Below, in pieces: positions 8,283-16,940 of a DNA stretch of 64,000 nt (its first letter is position 1; the number at the start of each line of letters is the position of its first letter). A program made the position numbers and the translations under genes. The notes beneath the pieces were generated by a model. The model did no database searches. It worked only from the letters and a program-made list of their open reading frames with translations, and was not told where the DNA came from. Source of the DNA: Gracilibacillus alcaliphilus (lineage in GTDB: Bacteria > Bacillota > Bacilli > Bacillales > Amphibacillaceae); assembly GCF_016909015.1 (NCBI RefSeq), contig NZ_JAFBFA010000010.1:69477-133476 (forward strand). Direction: 5' to 3'.

Positions 8283-10229
8283 ATGAGTCAAATTCATATT
8301 ACATTTCCAGATGGAACAATCAAGGCCTTTGATCAAGGTACCACTGGTGAAGACATCGCTGCTTCTATCTCGCCGGGATTGAAGAAGCAGGCGTTAGCAG
8401 TAAAAATAGATGGAGAATTATATGATTTACGCACCCCGTTAGAAATCGATGGTGCGATAGAGATTATTACACCTAAAACAGAGGAAGGCTTGGATATATT
8501 ACGCCACTCTACTGCTCACTTAATGGCACAGGCGATTAAACGCTTGTATGACAATGTCCAATTAGGTGTAGGGCCTACCATTGAAAATGGCTTTTACTAT
8601 GATATCGATATGGAAGAAAGCCTTACACCAGAAGATTTACCACGTATTGAAAAGGAAATGAAACGTATTGTTGATGAGAATTTAGAAGTAGTCAGGGAAG
8701 AAGTTACTCGTGCGGAGGCAAGGGCTTTATTTGAAGAGATTGGCGACCACTTGAAATTAGAATTGTTGGATGCCATTCCCGAAGATGAAAAAGTGACTAT
8801 TTACCGTCAAGGTGAATTCTTCGATCTTTGCCGCGGGGTACATGTTCCACAGACAAGCAAGATTAAGATCTTTAAGTTATTGAGCATCTCTGGCGCTTAT
8901 TGGCGCGGGGACAGCAATAATAAAATGCTGCAGCGTATTTATGGAACTGCTTTTGAAAAGCAAGCCCAATTAGATGAATACTTGCGGATGCGGGAGGAAG
9001 CGAAAGAACGCGACCACCGTAAACTTGGAAAAGAACTGGGGATTTTTACTGTATCCCAGAAAGTTGGGCAAGGATTACCGTTATGGCTTCCGAAGGGGGC
9101 AACTGTACGCCGTATTATTGAACGCTATATTGTAGATTTAGAGGAACGATTAGGCTATGATCATGTTTATACACCAATATTGGGCAGCAAGGAATTATAT
9201 GTGACCAGCGGACACTGGGAACATTACAGTGAAGATAACTTTCCGCCAATGAAAATGGATAATGAAGAATTAATTCTTCGTCCAATGAACTGTCCGCACC
9301 ATATGATGATCTATAAAAATGAATTGCACAGCTATCGTAACCTGCCTGTCCGTATTGCGGAGCTGGGTATGATGCATCGCCATGAGATGTCAGGTGCCTT
9401 GGCCGGTCTGCAGCGTGTTCGTGCGATGACACTTAATGATGCCCATATCTTTGTACGCCCAGATCAATTGAAAGAAGAATTTATTCGTGTTGTACAACTT
9501 GTGGAACACGTTTACAAGGACTTTGGTATTGATGAATACTATTTCCGCCTATCTTATCGTGATCCAAAGGATACAGAGAAATATATCGATAATGATGAAA
9601 TGTGGGAAAAGGCGCAAGGCCTATTGAAAGAAACGATGGACGATATGAATTTAGAATATGTGGAAGCAGAAGGAGAGGCTGCCTTTTATGGTCCAAAGTT
9701 GGATGTGCAGGTGAAGACAGCACTTGGTAAAGATGAAACACTTTCCACTGTTCAGCTTGATTTTAACTCACCAGAGAAGTTTGATCTGACTTATATCGGT
9801 GAAGATGGTAAAGAGCATCGGCCAGTGGTTATCCACCGCGGTGTTGTATCTACTATGGAACGCTTTGTTGCTTTCTTATTGGAAGAATACAAAGGAGCCT
9901 TCCCAACATGGCTGGCACCAATTCAAGCACGTATTATCCCAGTTTCAGCAGAAGCTCATGCTGATTATGCCAAAGAGGTAGAAGCTCAATTACGTGAAGC
10001 AGGGGTAAGAGTTGAAGTGGATCATCGTGATGAGAAAATCGGCTACAAGATCCGTGAAGCCCAGACAGCCAAAATTCCATTTGCCTTAGTTGTAGGAGAT
10101 AAAGAAATGGAAAGCCAAGCCGTTAATGTGCGTCGTTATGGAGAACAAAATTCAGAAACTATGCCATTAAATGACTTCCAAGCGTTGATTACCGACGAGA
10201 TTCAAAATAAAGTATTGCGTAAAAAGTAA
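8283..10229 (+). CDS. thrS: threonyl-tRNA synthetase
   Basis: Class II synthetase, 648 aa, full length. Domains in order: TGS (1-63), the editing/second additional domain with HSTAHLMAQAI near 80 and the zinc-site CRGVH near 185, the catalytic core with motif 2 (MHRHEMSGALAGLQRVRAMTLNDAH) and motif 3, and a C-terminal anticodon-binding domain. The open frame extends to ATG 8259, but that segment contains the ribosome site aaggag, so ATG 8283 (MSQIHITFPDG) is preferred. Expression is controlled by the T-box leader. Confidence 0.97.
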   Translation: MSQIHITFPDGTIKAFDQGTTGEDIAASISPGLKKQALAVKIDGELYDLRTPLEIDGAIEIITPKTEEGLDILRHSTAHLMAQAIKRLYDNVQLGVGPTIENGFYYDIDMEESLTPEDLPRIEKEMKRIVDENLEVVREEVTRAEARALFEEIGDHLKLELLDAIPEDEKVTIYRQGEFFDLCRGVHVPQTSKIKIFKLLSISGAYWRGDSNNKMLQRIYGTAFEKQAQLDEYLRMREEAKERDHRKLGKELGIFTVSQKVGQGLPLWLPKGATVRRIIERYIVDLEERLGYDHVYTPILGSKELYVTSGHWEHYSEDNFPPMKMDNEELILRPMNCPHHMMIYKNELHSYRNLPVRIAELGMMHRHEMSGALAGLQRVRAMTLNDAHIFVRPDQLKEEFIRVVQLVEHVYKDFGIDEYYFRLSYRDPKDTEKYIDNDEMWEKAQGLLKETMDDMNLEYVEAEGEAAFYGPKLDVQVKTALGKDETLSTVQLDFNSPEKFDLTYIGEDGKEHRPVVIHRGVVSTMERFVAFLLEEYKGAFPTWLAPIQARIIPVSAEAHADYAKEVEAQLREAGVRVEVDHRDEKIGYKIREAQTAKIPFALVVGDKEMESQAVNVRRYGEQNSETMPLNDFQALITDEIQNKVLRKK

Positions 10230-10232
10230 AGG

Positions 10233-10275
10233 AAAATTCCGCTGTGTCGTTATAAGATACAGCGGAATTTTAGTT
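10233..10275 (+). terminator. terminator after thrS
   Basis: Inverted repeat aaaattccgctgt / acagcggaatttt (10233-10245 and 10259-10271) followed by TAGTTATATTT; the A/T-rich outer stem lets it work in both directions. Confidence 0.85.
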
Positions 10276-10364
10276 ATATTTGGTTTGAGGAAAATATCAT
10301 AGAACTAAGTATGTTGGTTCTCACTCATTGCTTAAAAAAATTAAGATAGGTACAGTTATTATTA

Positions 10365-10613
10365 TTACAGCTTTGCACCGCCGGTAACATCCAAATGATG
10401 TCCAGTAACGAAGTCTGCCTTGCTGTTGACAAGATAAGAGACAGCACCGGCCACTTCTTCTGGTTTTCCTTCCCTCTGCAAGGCACTCATCTCTTGTGCA
10501 TTTTTTTGACCCTCAGGTGTGTGCAGCCAGTGTGCCGTAGAATCTGTATCTATAATTCCAGGCATAACGGAATTCACAGTGATATTGCGAGAACCTAGCG
10601 CCTGTGCTAATGT
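10365..10613 (-). pseudogene. short-chain dehydrogenase C-terminal remnant
   Basis: On the minus strand the frame reads LAQALGSRNITVNSVMPGIIDTD and ends in ADFVTGHHLDVTGGAKL, which is the last third of a classical SDR (the VNSVMPG and TGxxLDVTGG motifs). The Rossmann half with TGxxxGxG and the catalytic YxxxK is missing: upstream of the frame (near 10613) the sequence changes to unrelated bases that run into the end of the neighbouring MFS gene. It is therefore a deletion remnant. An internal ATG can start a 70-residue frame, but there is no reason to think it is made. Confidence 0.8.
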
Positions 10614-10670
10614 TCATAAAAGAAACATAGAAGTATGCGGCTGTTTCGTTCGGGTACATATTTTTATATT

Positions 10671-11879
10671 CTATAAGGAATGTTTCTCTGTCATGACCAT
10701 TTTGAATGGTTCCTGTTTCAACTGAAAGCTTGCAAATACAATACAAATAATAACTGGTAACAGTAGAGTTAAGTAAACCATGTTAGCTCCGTAAGTGGTA
10801 GCTATCCAACCAAGAATAGGTGCACTTACTACAACAGAACCCTGATTACAAACCATCCTGAAACTAGCCATTCTTCCATGATAGTTAGACGCTGTCACCA
10901 TTTGTTGTACAGCTTGAAGTAACACTCTAATCCATGTAGTGCCAAGTCCAATTAAGAATACACCTAAAAATGCGAGAAAGATACTTGAAGCTTTGCCAGC
11001 TATTAAAAGACCAACTAATACTAAACAAAGTGAGTATAGAGCAACATACTGTTTACTTCGTTTCCACCACCATGTTCCTAATATGCCAGCTGTTACACCA
11101 CCAATTGAAATGGTTGCGTCTAATAAACCATAAATGGTTGCAGAAGCAAGCAGATAATCAACAGTGTAAACAGACAGGAAACCTAAGCTTGAGTGAAAAA
11201 CAAGCTGTCCGGTAAACATCAGAATAAACAGCCCAATTAAATAACGATTTCTTTGAACATAGACAAAACCATCCAATAAATCAGTAATAACAGATTTACG
11301 TTCATGGTGATTTTTCCTTAGCTTTCTCTCATATTTAATTTGTAATACCGCGATGAAAGCAATGATATAACTAATGATTACTAAACTTAATGTGCCTATC
11401 TCTGAAGTAACACTTACTATCATTCCACCTGTGGCAGCACCTAACAGCCCGCCCACAATGGAGGCCGATGAAGAACGCGAAAACAATTTTGGCAGTTGTT
11501 CTTTATCAAAGCATTCGGCAATTAGTGCTTGAAAGGCCGGACGAAATAATGATCCTGCTGCTTGTAAGAGCATATGCGCTACAATGATGTACCATGGTTC
11601 GATTTGGTTAAATAGGAATAAAAGGAGTAAACTTGCCATCACTATCATACTGGAACCTGTTGCTAGAATAACGAGGACTTTCCGATCCCATCGATCAACT
11701 AAGACACCAAAGAATAAATTTAATCCAAGTGAAGGCAGAAATCCAAACCCAACTAAAAGTCCTGTATACAGCGAATCATTGGTGATTTGATATAATAGCC
11801 AAGTGATAATCACAAAATACATGGTTCCAGCAAATTGTGAAAAGAAAAATGCCAGCATAATCCATTTGCTTGTACGCAA
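10671..11879 (-). CDS. MFS exporter, macrolide-efflux-like family
   Basis: A 402-residue protein with about twelve hydrophobic segments, and the MFS loop 2-3 motif GVLVDRWDRKVLVI near residue 55. It resembles the Mef/EntS-like branch of drug and siderophore exporters. I prefer the TTG at 11879 (LRTSKWIMLAFFFSQF) because agaggggag is close upstream; the longer frame has no ribosome site. The upstream DNA holds a TATACT -10-like box near 11900. Substrate unknown. It sits in a small insert between thrS and infC that also carries an SDR remnant, suggesting acquired DNA. Confidence 0.85.
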   Translation of the reverse strand: MRTSKWIMLAFFFSQFAGTMYFVIITWLLYQITNDSLYTGLLVGFGFLPSLGLNLFFGVLVDRWDRKVLVILATGSSMIVMASLLLLFLFNQIEPWYIIVAHMLLQAAGSLFRPAFQALIAECFDKEQLPKLFSRSSSASIVGGLLGAATGGMIVSVTSEIGTLSLVIISYIIAFIAVLQIKYERKLRKNHHERKSVITDLLDGFVYVQRNRYLIGLFILMFTGQLVFHSSLGFLSVYTVDYLLASATIYGLLDATISIGGVTAGILGTWWWKRSKQYVALYSLCLVLVGLLIAGKASSIFLAFLGVFLIGLGTTWIRVLLQAVQQMVTASNYHGRMASFRMVCNQGSVVVSAPILGWIATTYGANMVYLTLLLPVIICIVFASFQLKQEPFKMVMTEKHSL

Positions 11880-12060
11880 TATACCACTCTCCCCTCTGGT
11901 ATATATTTTAGTATACACTATCTTTGACACTATAAATAACACAGGGCATGTAGCGGGCTTAGATTAATTGAAAAAAATCTGACTTCTGCATTTTATACAG
12001 AAAAATAGCGTTTATCTTTTTTTACAGTAAAATGAAATTACATTAGGAAGGATGGTTACA

Positions 12061-12506
12061 TTGAAGTCATTCTTACGTTTGAATGTGGTGAGTATGTTAT
12101 ACGCTATATTATTATTTATTCCCATGAATTGCTGGTCAACATCCACAGAATAAGCAGTTTAATGGCTTGGGATGACAGAGAAGCATATATATCTTTAATC
12201 ATTTCTTCCATTACTGTTATCGTAATAAGCACGATCTTAATATTGATTTTAACATATAGATGGTTCAAACAAGGTTATATCAAGTTTTGGACTATCCTTC
12301 TTTGGCTGCCTTATTTTATATTATTTATCTATATAACAGCAAACTTATTTCCGATGACAAACCCAGGGGAAATCCCCAGTCCAGGAATGGGTCTCCTGTT
12401 AATTCCTTTTATTTTATTCTTTCCTGCCTATGTCTTTGCTGTTAACATGGCAGTGATTCCGCTGGCACATTGGACATATAGAAAGAAAAAAGCACAGGGT
12501 GTTTAA
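12061..12506 (+). pseudogene. small membrane protein gene with a probable frameshift
   Basis: A TTG at 12061 with a good ribosome site (aggaagga, eight bases upstream) opens a frame that gives one hydrophobic segment (SMLYAILLFIPMN) and stops after 30 residues. The next frame, open from before 12129 to 12506, has no ribosome site but encodes three more membrane helices (near YISLIISSITVIVIS, FWTILLWLPYFILFIYITA and MGLLLIPFILFFPAYVFAV) and ends KKKAQGV. A -1 shift near 12125 would join them into one four-helix protein of about 148 residues. It could instead be two tiny genes or a sequencing error. No family recognised. Confidence 0.45.
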
Positions 12507-12512
12507 AAAAGG

Positions 12513-12712
12513 TTGACAAGAAAGTATCTGCATGATAAGCTAGTTTAGGTAAATTAAATATGATCACTAAAGAGACAAGTAGAAGCGCCCGCTTCTCACC
12601 TGATTGACGCTTGAGCAGTTGACAGGTATCAGATCCGAGCATTTAGTAATGAAATGAGGACGTGTGGGTGCAGTATGTGTACCGACGCTTTTTTTATGGA
12701 AAAATGGAACTT
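12513..12712 (+). ncRNA. infC-rpmI-rplT leader (L20-type autoregulatory leader)
   Basis: A TTGACA box at 12513-12518 begins a 250-base leader (its -10 is weak). The segment agaagcgcccgcttctcacc followed by tgattgacgc (12580-12610) is the conserved part I recall from L20 leaders of Bacillus, where ribosomal protein L20 stabilises a terminator. The terminator is visible: gtgtgggtgc pairs with gtaccgacgc (12662-12688) and is followed by T7 (12689-12695), about 75 bases before the infC start. No experiment is available from sequence alone. Confidence 0.8.
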
Positions 12713-12768
12713 GTCTAGTGACATTGATCATGTTTCATTACGTTTTTATTATATTTCGGAGGTGGCTG

Positions 12769-13290
12769 ATTATTAGCAAAGATATGAACGTCAATGAGAA
12801 TATTCGTGCACGTGAAGTTCGTCTCATTGATTCTAACGGGGATCAATTAGGGGTAAAATCTCGTCAAGAAGCTTTAGACATTGCTCAAACAAGAAACCTT
12901 GATTTAGTGATGGTGGCGCCAAAGGCAAAACCGCCAGTGTGTCGTATCATGGATTATGGTAAATATCGCTTTGAGCAGCAAAAGAAAGAAAAAGAAGCAC
13001 GCAAGAAACAAAAAATTATTAATGTGAAAGAAGTGCGTTTAAGCCCAAGTATTGAAGAACATGATTTCAATACAAAGCTTCGTAATGCACGAAAATTCCT
13101 GGAAAAAGGTGACAAAGTAAAAGTCTCTATTCGTTTCCGTGGACGTGCCATTATGCACAAGGAGCTAGGTCAAAAAGTGCTAGAGCGTATGGCCGAAGCA
13201 TGTAAAGATATTTCTACAGTGGAGCAAAAGGCGAAGATGGAAGGGCGCAGTATGTTCCTTATGCTTGCACCTGTAACCGAAAAAAAATAA
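12769..13290 (+). CDS. infC: translation initiation factor IF-3 (ATT start codon)
   Basis: Binds the 30S subunit, blocks 50S joining and proofreads start codons. The 173-residue protein has the usual N-terminal domain (INEQIRAREVRLID-like sequence VNENIRAREVRLIDSNGDQLG) and C-terminal domain (VKEVRLSPSIEEHDFNTKLRNARKFLEKG). The start is ATT at 12769 (next codon also ATT), placed seven bases after cggaggtggctg. ATT is the conserved autoregulatory start of infC in Bacillus and other bacteria. A longer open frame from 12664 passes through the leader terminator and is rejected. Confidence 0.93.
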   Translation: MISKDMNVNENIRAREVRLIDSNGDQLGVKSRQEALDIAQTRNLDLVMVAPKAKPPVCRIMDYGKYRFEQQKKEKEARKKQKIINVKEVRLSPSIEEHDFNTKLRNARKFLEKGDKVKVSIRFRGRAIMHKELGQKVLERMAEACKDISTVEQKAKMEGRSMFLMLAPVTEKK

Positions 13291-13341
13291 CTCGCTATTA
13301 GCGTTAGTTAAATAGATTTTAGTTTCAAGGAGGAAGTTATC

Positions 13342-13536
13342 ATGCCAAAAATGAAAACACATAGCGGTACAGCTAAAAGAATGAAAAGAACAGCTTCTGG
13401 GAAGTTAAAACGTTCCCATGCCTATACAAGCCATATGTTCGCAAACAAGTCTCAAAAGCAGAAGCGTAAATTACGTAAAGCAGCGATCATCTCTGCAGGA
13501 GACTACAAACGTATTAAACAAATGCTGCCTAAATAA
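13342..13536 (+). CDS. rpmI: 50S ribosomal protein L35
   Basis: A 64-residue, very basic protein starting MPKMKTHSGTAKRMKRTASG, the standard L35 N-terminus. It has a strong ribosome site (aaggagg). It lies between infC and rplT in the usual three-gene operon. Confidence 0.98.
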   Translation: MPKMKTHSGTAKRMKRTASGKLKRSHAYTSHMFANKSQKQKRKLRKAAIISAGDYKRIKQMLPK

Positions 13537-13599
13537 GGTGCATTATTAACAACAGACCATTTACAACAGATTCGTTGATTTATATAGGAGGGGTTTAAC

Positions 13600-13956
13600 A
13601 TGGCACGTGTTAAAGGTGGAACAGTTACACGTAAGCGTCGTAAACGTATATTAAAGTTAGCTAAAGGATATTATGGTTCGAAACATGCGCTGTTTAAAAC
13701 AGCTAAACAACAAGTAATGAAATCAGGTCAGTATGCATATCGTGACCGTCGTCAGAAAAAACGTGATTTCCGTAAATTATGGATCGCACGTATTAATGCA
13801 GCTGCTCGTTTGAATGATCTTTCTTACAGCCGCTTCATGCATGGTTTAAAACTTGCGAATGTAGAAGTTAACCGTAAAATGCTAGCAGATTTAGCCATTA
13901 ACGACGAAAAAGCATTTGCTCAATTAGCAGAACAAGCAAAAGCAGCTTTAAAATAA
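13600..13956 (+). CDS. rplT: 50S ribosomal protein L20
   Basis: Assembly protein of the large subunit and the probable repressor of its own operon through the leader upstream of infC. The 118-residue protein starts MARVKGGTVTRKRRKRILK and has the RINAAARLNDLSYSRFMHGLK segment of the globular domain. The ribosome site aggagggg is strong, and a terminator follows. Confidence 0.98.
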   Translation: MARVKGGTVTRKRRKRILKLAKGYYGSKHALFKTAKQQVMKSGQYAYRDRRQKKRDFRKLWIARINAAARLNDLSYSRFMHGLKLANVEVNRKMLADLAINDEKAFAQLAEQAKAALK

Positions 13957-13967
13957 TAGCTGAAAAG

Positions 13968-13998
13968 GATAGCCTCATAACTAGGGCTATCTTTTTTT
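13968..13998 (+). terminator. terminator after rplT
   Basis: gatagcc / gggctatc stem (13968-13974 and 13984-13991) followed by seven T. Ends the infC operon. The next 200 bases hold no gene; a promoter lies near 14156-14186. Confidence 0.92.
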
Positions 13999-14155
13999 CT
14001 TGTACATAGAAGACAGAAACGGAATAAGCTTAAACAGTAACATTCCATGCTGTAGAGGCAAAAGTTTGTGAACAGGGCTCTCTGGATAGATTCTAATGGA
14101 CAGAAAAGCGAAAAGGCAAGCTCCTTAGTCCATAAGAATCGATCTAAAGCGGAAA

Positions 14156-14186
14156 TGAAACCCAACCGTATTCTTAATCGTATAAT
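14156..14186 (+). promoter_or_regulatory. sigma-W-like promoter of the 14213 gene
   Basis: TGAAAC (14156-14161), a 17-bp spacer and CGTA (14179-14182) match the sigma-W (ECF) consensus. An overlapping TATAAT (14181-14186) could also serve sigma-A, although no good -35 is visible for it. Confidence 0.6.
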
Positions 14187-14212
14187 AAGGAACAGAAAGA
14201 AAGCGGGGGAGT

Positions 14213-14962
14213 ATGATGGATAAAGGCCAAATTATCTTTATTATTTTAATGGGGTGGGGTGTGCTCATTTATGGAGGACTTACCTTTTTAGTTGCCAAGA
14301 AAAAGGAACTTTCCTTAATTAATGGTTTTTCTAACCGATCAGAAGAAGAACAGAAATACTTGATTGAGAATGGTTATGTAGAGGCATTAGGTAAATTGTT
14401 AACATATAGCTTTTTCTTGTTTTTAATTAGCTATATATTAGGCATATTCCAAGTTCCATATGGCCTTTCTGTTGGCTTGGGATTGTTTCTATTAGTAGTA
14501 TTGATCGGAATCGTTTGGATCAATCGCTATGAAGTGCCTGCTAAACGTAAGAAAAACTATTGGATAACGGGCAGTATATCGTTGGCTACTCTCCTATTTA
14601 CTGGTGGAGTATTTGGTTATGGCTATGTAACTACAGATATCACGCTAGATGATCAAGGGATCCAAATAGATGGAATGTATGGAGAGCAACTTAGCTGGGA
14701 TGAAGTCCATGCAGCAGAGGTATCTGATCAGCCTCCTACTGTTACGGTTAAGACAAATGGTTTTGCTATGACTAATCATTTAAAGGGCAGGTTCCTAGTT
14801 GAAGAATTTGATTCAACGGTTACCTTATTTATTAGCGGAGATCAGGCACCATATATTTATTTGGAAACAGAGAAGGGTACGATTATTTTTAACCGATCAT
14901 CAGAGCATGAGGCAGAAGCGATCTATCAAGCAATAATGAACCATAAGGATGGCGAAACATGA
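14213..14962 (+). CDS. DUF3784-like membrane protein with C-terminal PH-like domain
   Basis: A 249-residue protein. The first half has four membrane helices (about 6-27, 63-80, 84-103 and 118-138) with the DUF3784 signature NGFSNRSEEEQKYLIENGY between helices 1 and 2. The second half (about 143-245) is a soluble beta-rich bacterial PH-like domain (TDITLDDQGIQIDGMYG and LSWDEV). Function is unknown; such PH domains are often linked to envelope stress. The ribosome site gcggggga suits ATG 14213 or 14216. Its last four bases overlap the next start (ATGA), so the two genes are translationally coupled. A sigma-W-like promoter lies upstream. Confidence 0.75.
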   Translation: MMDKGQIIFIILMGWGVLIYGGLTFLVAKKKELSLINGFSNRSEEEQKYLIENGYVEALGKLLTYSFFLFLISYILGIFQVPYGLSVGLGLFLLVVLIGIVWINRYEVPAKRKKNYWITGSISLATLLFTGGVFGYGYVTTDITLDDQGIQIDGMYGEQLSWDEVHAAEVSDQPPTVTVKTNGFAMTNHLKGRFLVEEFDSTVTLFISGDQAPYIYLETEKGTIIFNRSSEHEAEAIYQAIMNHKDGET

Positions 14963-15210
14963 TTATATATTTAGCATTAATTAATTATATTGCATTTTTT
15001 ATGATGAAAAGAGACAAACGAAATGCACAAAAACAAAAAAGACGTATACCAGAAAAAAACTTGTGGCTTGTTGCACTGATTGGCGGTGCATTTGGTGCAA
15101 CCTTAGCCATGTTTCAATTCAGGCATAAGACGAAACATGTGCAGTTTCGCATCGGCTTACCGTTGTTAACTATCTTGCAAATAGGATTGATTATTTACTT
15201 TTTTAAATGA
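14959..15210 (+). CDS. ysdA: DUF1294 membrane protein, YsdA-like
   Basis: An 83-residue protein with three helices and the DUF1294 pattern: NYIAFFMMKRDKRNA at the N-terminus, then IPEKNLWLVALIGGAFGATLAM and FRHKTKHVQFRIGLP. Function unknown. B. subtilis ysdA follows the rplT region in the same way. It overlaps the preceding gene by four bases. Confidence 0.88.
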   Translation: MIIYLALINYIAFFMMKRDKRNAQKQKRRIPEKNLWLVALIGGAFGATLAMFQFRHKTKHVQFRIGLPLLTILQIGLIIYFFK

Positions 15211-15325
15211 AGGGTAACGAGTGTCTTTCTTGGCTAGAAGTTATCCCATCTAAGATGAGCAGACAAGCATCATGTGGTATAATAGCTTCTCCCTCCTCAT
15301 AGAATAAAGGGAAGGGGTGATGGAA

Positions 15326-15901
15326 ATGGCGGTGGAACTTATCAGTCAATTACAGGTGAAGGAGAGTTATGTGTTAGTGGCACCTATTTTATTTATTCTC
15401 GTACATCTGTTGCGTCCAATCCTGTTTGTTCCGGTATTAATGGTTTGTGTAACAGGAGGGATGTTATTTGGTTTCTTGGCAGGAAGTATTTATTCCATCA
15501 TTGGTTTAATGGTTTCCAGCATTAGTTTCTATTTTCTGATCAAACTTTTGCCGATGTTAGAGAAACATTGTAAAAAGATTGAAGAGAAATGGCTGAAAAA
15601 CCAAATAAATTTGAATACGTTTCAAATTATGATTCTAAGAATGCTGCCATTTGTACATTTTCATTTGCTTTCTTTTTGCATCTATAAGAAATCAACTAAT
15701 TTTGCCTGCTATTTGCGCACAACGCTTATATCAGTCATTCCAGTTGCCATTATCTATACCTTATTAGGGCAGTCGATTCAAACCGTATCGATCTATTACG
15801 CCATCCCAATTGTAGCTTTTATGCTCCTGCTGACCTATCTTGTCAGAAGAAAACAAGCCATCATCAAATGGCAACAATTTTTCTCTGAAACTGCTACTTA
15901 G
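15326..15901 (+). CDS. ytxB: TVP38/TMEM64 (VTT-domain) membrane protein, YtxB-like
   Basis: A 191-residue protein with about five membrane helices and the VTT-domain core LRPILFVPVLMVCVTGGMLFGFLAGSIYSIIG near residue 30, then LRMLPFVHFHLLSF. The related DedA and eukaryotic VTT proteins move lipids, but the substrate here is unknown. ATG 15326 is preferred because aagggg is eight bases upstream; GTG 15317 and ATG 15320 are too close to it. Its stop lies just before the convergent ysdB gene, and no clear terminator separates them. The symbol rests on similarity from memory. Confidence 0.8.
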   Translation: MAVELISQLQVKESYVLVAPILFILVHLLRPILFVPVLMVCVTGGMLFGFLAGSIYSIIGLMVSSISFYFLIKLLPMLEKHCKKIEEKWLKNQINLNTFQIMILRMLPFVHFHLLSFCIYKKSTNFACYLRTTLISVIPVAIIYTLLGQSIQTVSIYYAIPIVAFMLLLTYLVRRKQAIIKWQQFFSETAT

Positions 15902-15903
15902 TG

Positions 15904-16287
15904 TTATTTGAGCAGCAGTTTGTTCATTGGATATCTCCATTCAATTTTGGCATGAGGATAACGAATTAAAATCTCTTCTTCTAAAAAGTACATATCCTGC
16001 CGGTCAAAACCCTGAAGATTGTCAGGGTTTTTTACATGCATCACAATATTAATCACTTCAAATGCCTCATCTGTTGCCCCTAAATATTTCTCTCCTTCAA
16101 ATTGATAACCTTTGTAGGTAATGAAGAAATTATGTTTGACATCGTCGTTATGATCCAGAAAATAAAACTGATGTTTTTTTTGTGCTATCGCTAATTTACG
16201 ATTAGCGCTCCCAAAATATTTATAAACAGTATAAATGAGTATAATAATAGCTGCTAAGATTAATAACCGAAAAAGAATGATAATCAT
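15904..16287 (-). CDS. ysdB: sigma-W pathway protein YsdB
   Basis: A 127-residue protein with one N-terminal membrane helix (IIILFRLLILAAIIILIYTVYKYF) and a cytoplasmic region with HQFYFLDHNDDVKHNFFITYKGYQFEGEKYLG, closely like B. subtilis YsdB (KNFLLTYKGAMFEGEKYLG). Its biochemical role is not known. The upstream DNA carries a textbook sigma-W promoter, which agrees with the sigma-W regulon membership of ysdB in B. subtilis. Confidence 0.9.
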   Translation of the reverse strand: MIIILFRLLILAAIIILIYTVYKYFGSANRKLAIAQKKHQFYFLDHNDDVKHNFFITYKGYQFEGEKYLGATDEAFEVINIVMHVKNPDNLQGFDRQDMYFLEEEILIRYPHAKIEWRYPMNKLLLK

Positions 16288-16327
16288 TTTTCACACTCCT
16301 CACAAGAAAAGGACTCGTTAGTTTATT

Positions 16328-16354
16328 TACGTATTCAAACAAGCATAGGTTTCA
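16328..16354 (-). promoter_or_regulatory. sigma-W promoter of ysdB
   Basis: Read on the minus strand: TGAAAC (16354-16349), 17-bp spacer, CGTA (16331-16328). The start of ysdB is about 40 bp downstream. It overlaps the -35 area of the divergent dUTPase promoter, whose TATAAT is at 16375-16380. Confidence 0.75.
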
Positions 16355-16433
16355 AAAAAATAAAAGAAACATGTTATAATGAAAAAGTATTGTATTTATA
16401 ACTTGTTAAGCTGTAAAGGAGTAACAGAATATT

Positions 16434-16919
16434 ATGAATTGGCAACCATTATTTGAGATGCAAAAAGAACTCGACCAGTATATTGTAACACAACACGATT
16501 TGCAAAATGAAAATGTTTTTGATAAAAAGGTATTAGCATTACTCGTTGAGGTAGGAGAGCTTGCTAATGAAACAAGATGTTTCAAGTATTGGAGCCTTAA
16601 ACCTGCCAGCGAGAAATCAGTCATCGCAGAGGAATATGTAGACGGTATTCATTTTATTCTGTCATTGGGATTAGATCTCGGTGTAGAGGCCTATCAATCA
16701 AAAGAATGGGACACCGATCAAGATGAAACCGTATTATTCCATCAAATCTTCCAATCGATTACTCAGTTAAAAGCAAAGCAATCATTGGAAGCTTATCAAG
16801 AATTGTTTGATACATATGTGAGTTTAGGCCAGGTGCTTGGTTTTTCACCTGAGGATATAAAAAAGGCCTATATGGATAAGAATAAGGTTAACTTTGAGAG
16901 GCAGAATCAAGGTTACTAA
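16434..16919 (+). CDS. dimeric dUTPase-like protein (dUTPase_2 / MazG-like)
   Basis: A 161-residue all-helical protein of the all-alpha NTP pyrophosphatase superfamily. The metal-binding motifs are visible as EVGELANETRCFKYW (residues about 39-53) and EEYVDGIHFILSLGLDLG (about 66-83), the pattern of dimeric dUTPases. It is expected to turn dUTP into dUMP and PPi and keep uracil out of DNA. A sigma-A -10 TATAAT lies at 16375 and aaaggag precedes the ATG. It ends 21 bp before the M42 peptidase. Confidence 0.88.
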   Translation: MNWQPLFEMQKELDQYIVTQHDLQNENVFDKKVLALLVEVGELANETRCFKYWSLKPASEKSVIAEEYVDGIHFILSLGLDLGVEAYQSKEWDTDQDETVLFHQIFQSITQLKAKQSLEAYQELFDTYVSLGQVLGFSPEDIKKAYMDKNKVNFERQNQGY

Positions 16920-16940
16920 TAATCGATTGGAGGAAGGAAA

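Noticed and set aside
10519..10725. 68-residue plus-strand frame opposite the SDR remnant
   Set aside because: Antisense to the recognisable SDR and MFS coding sequence.
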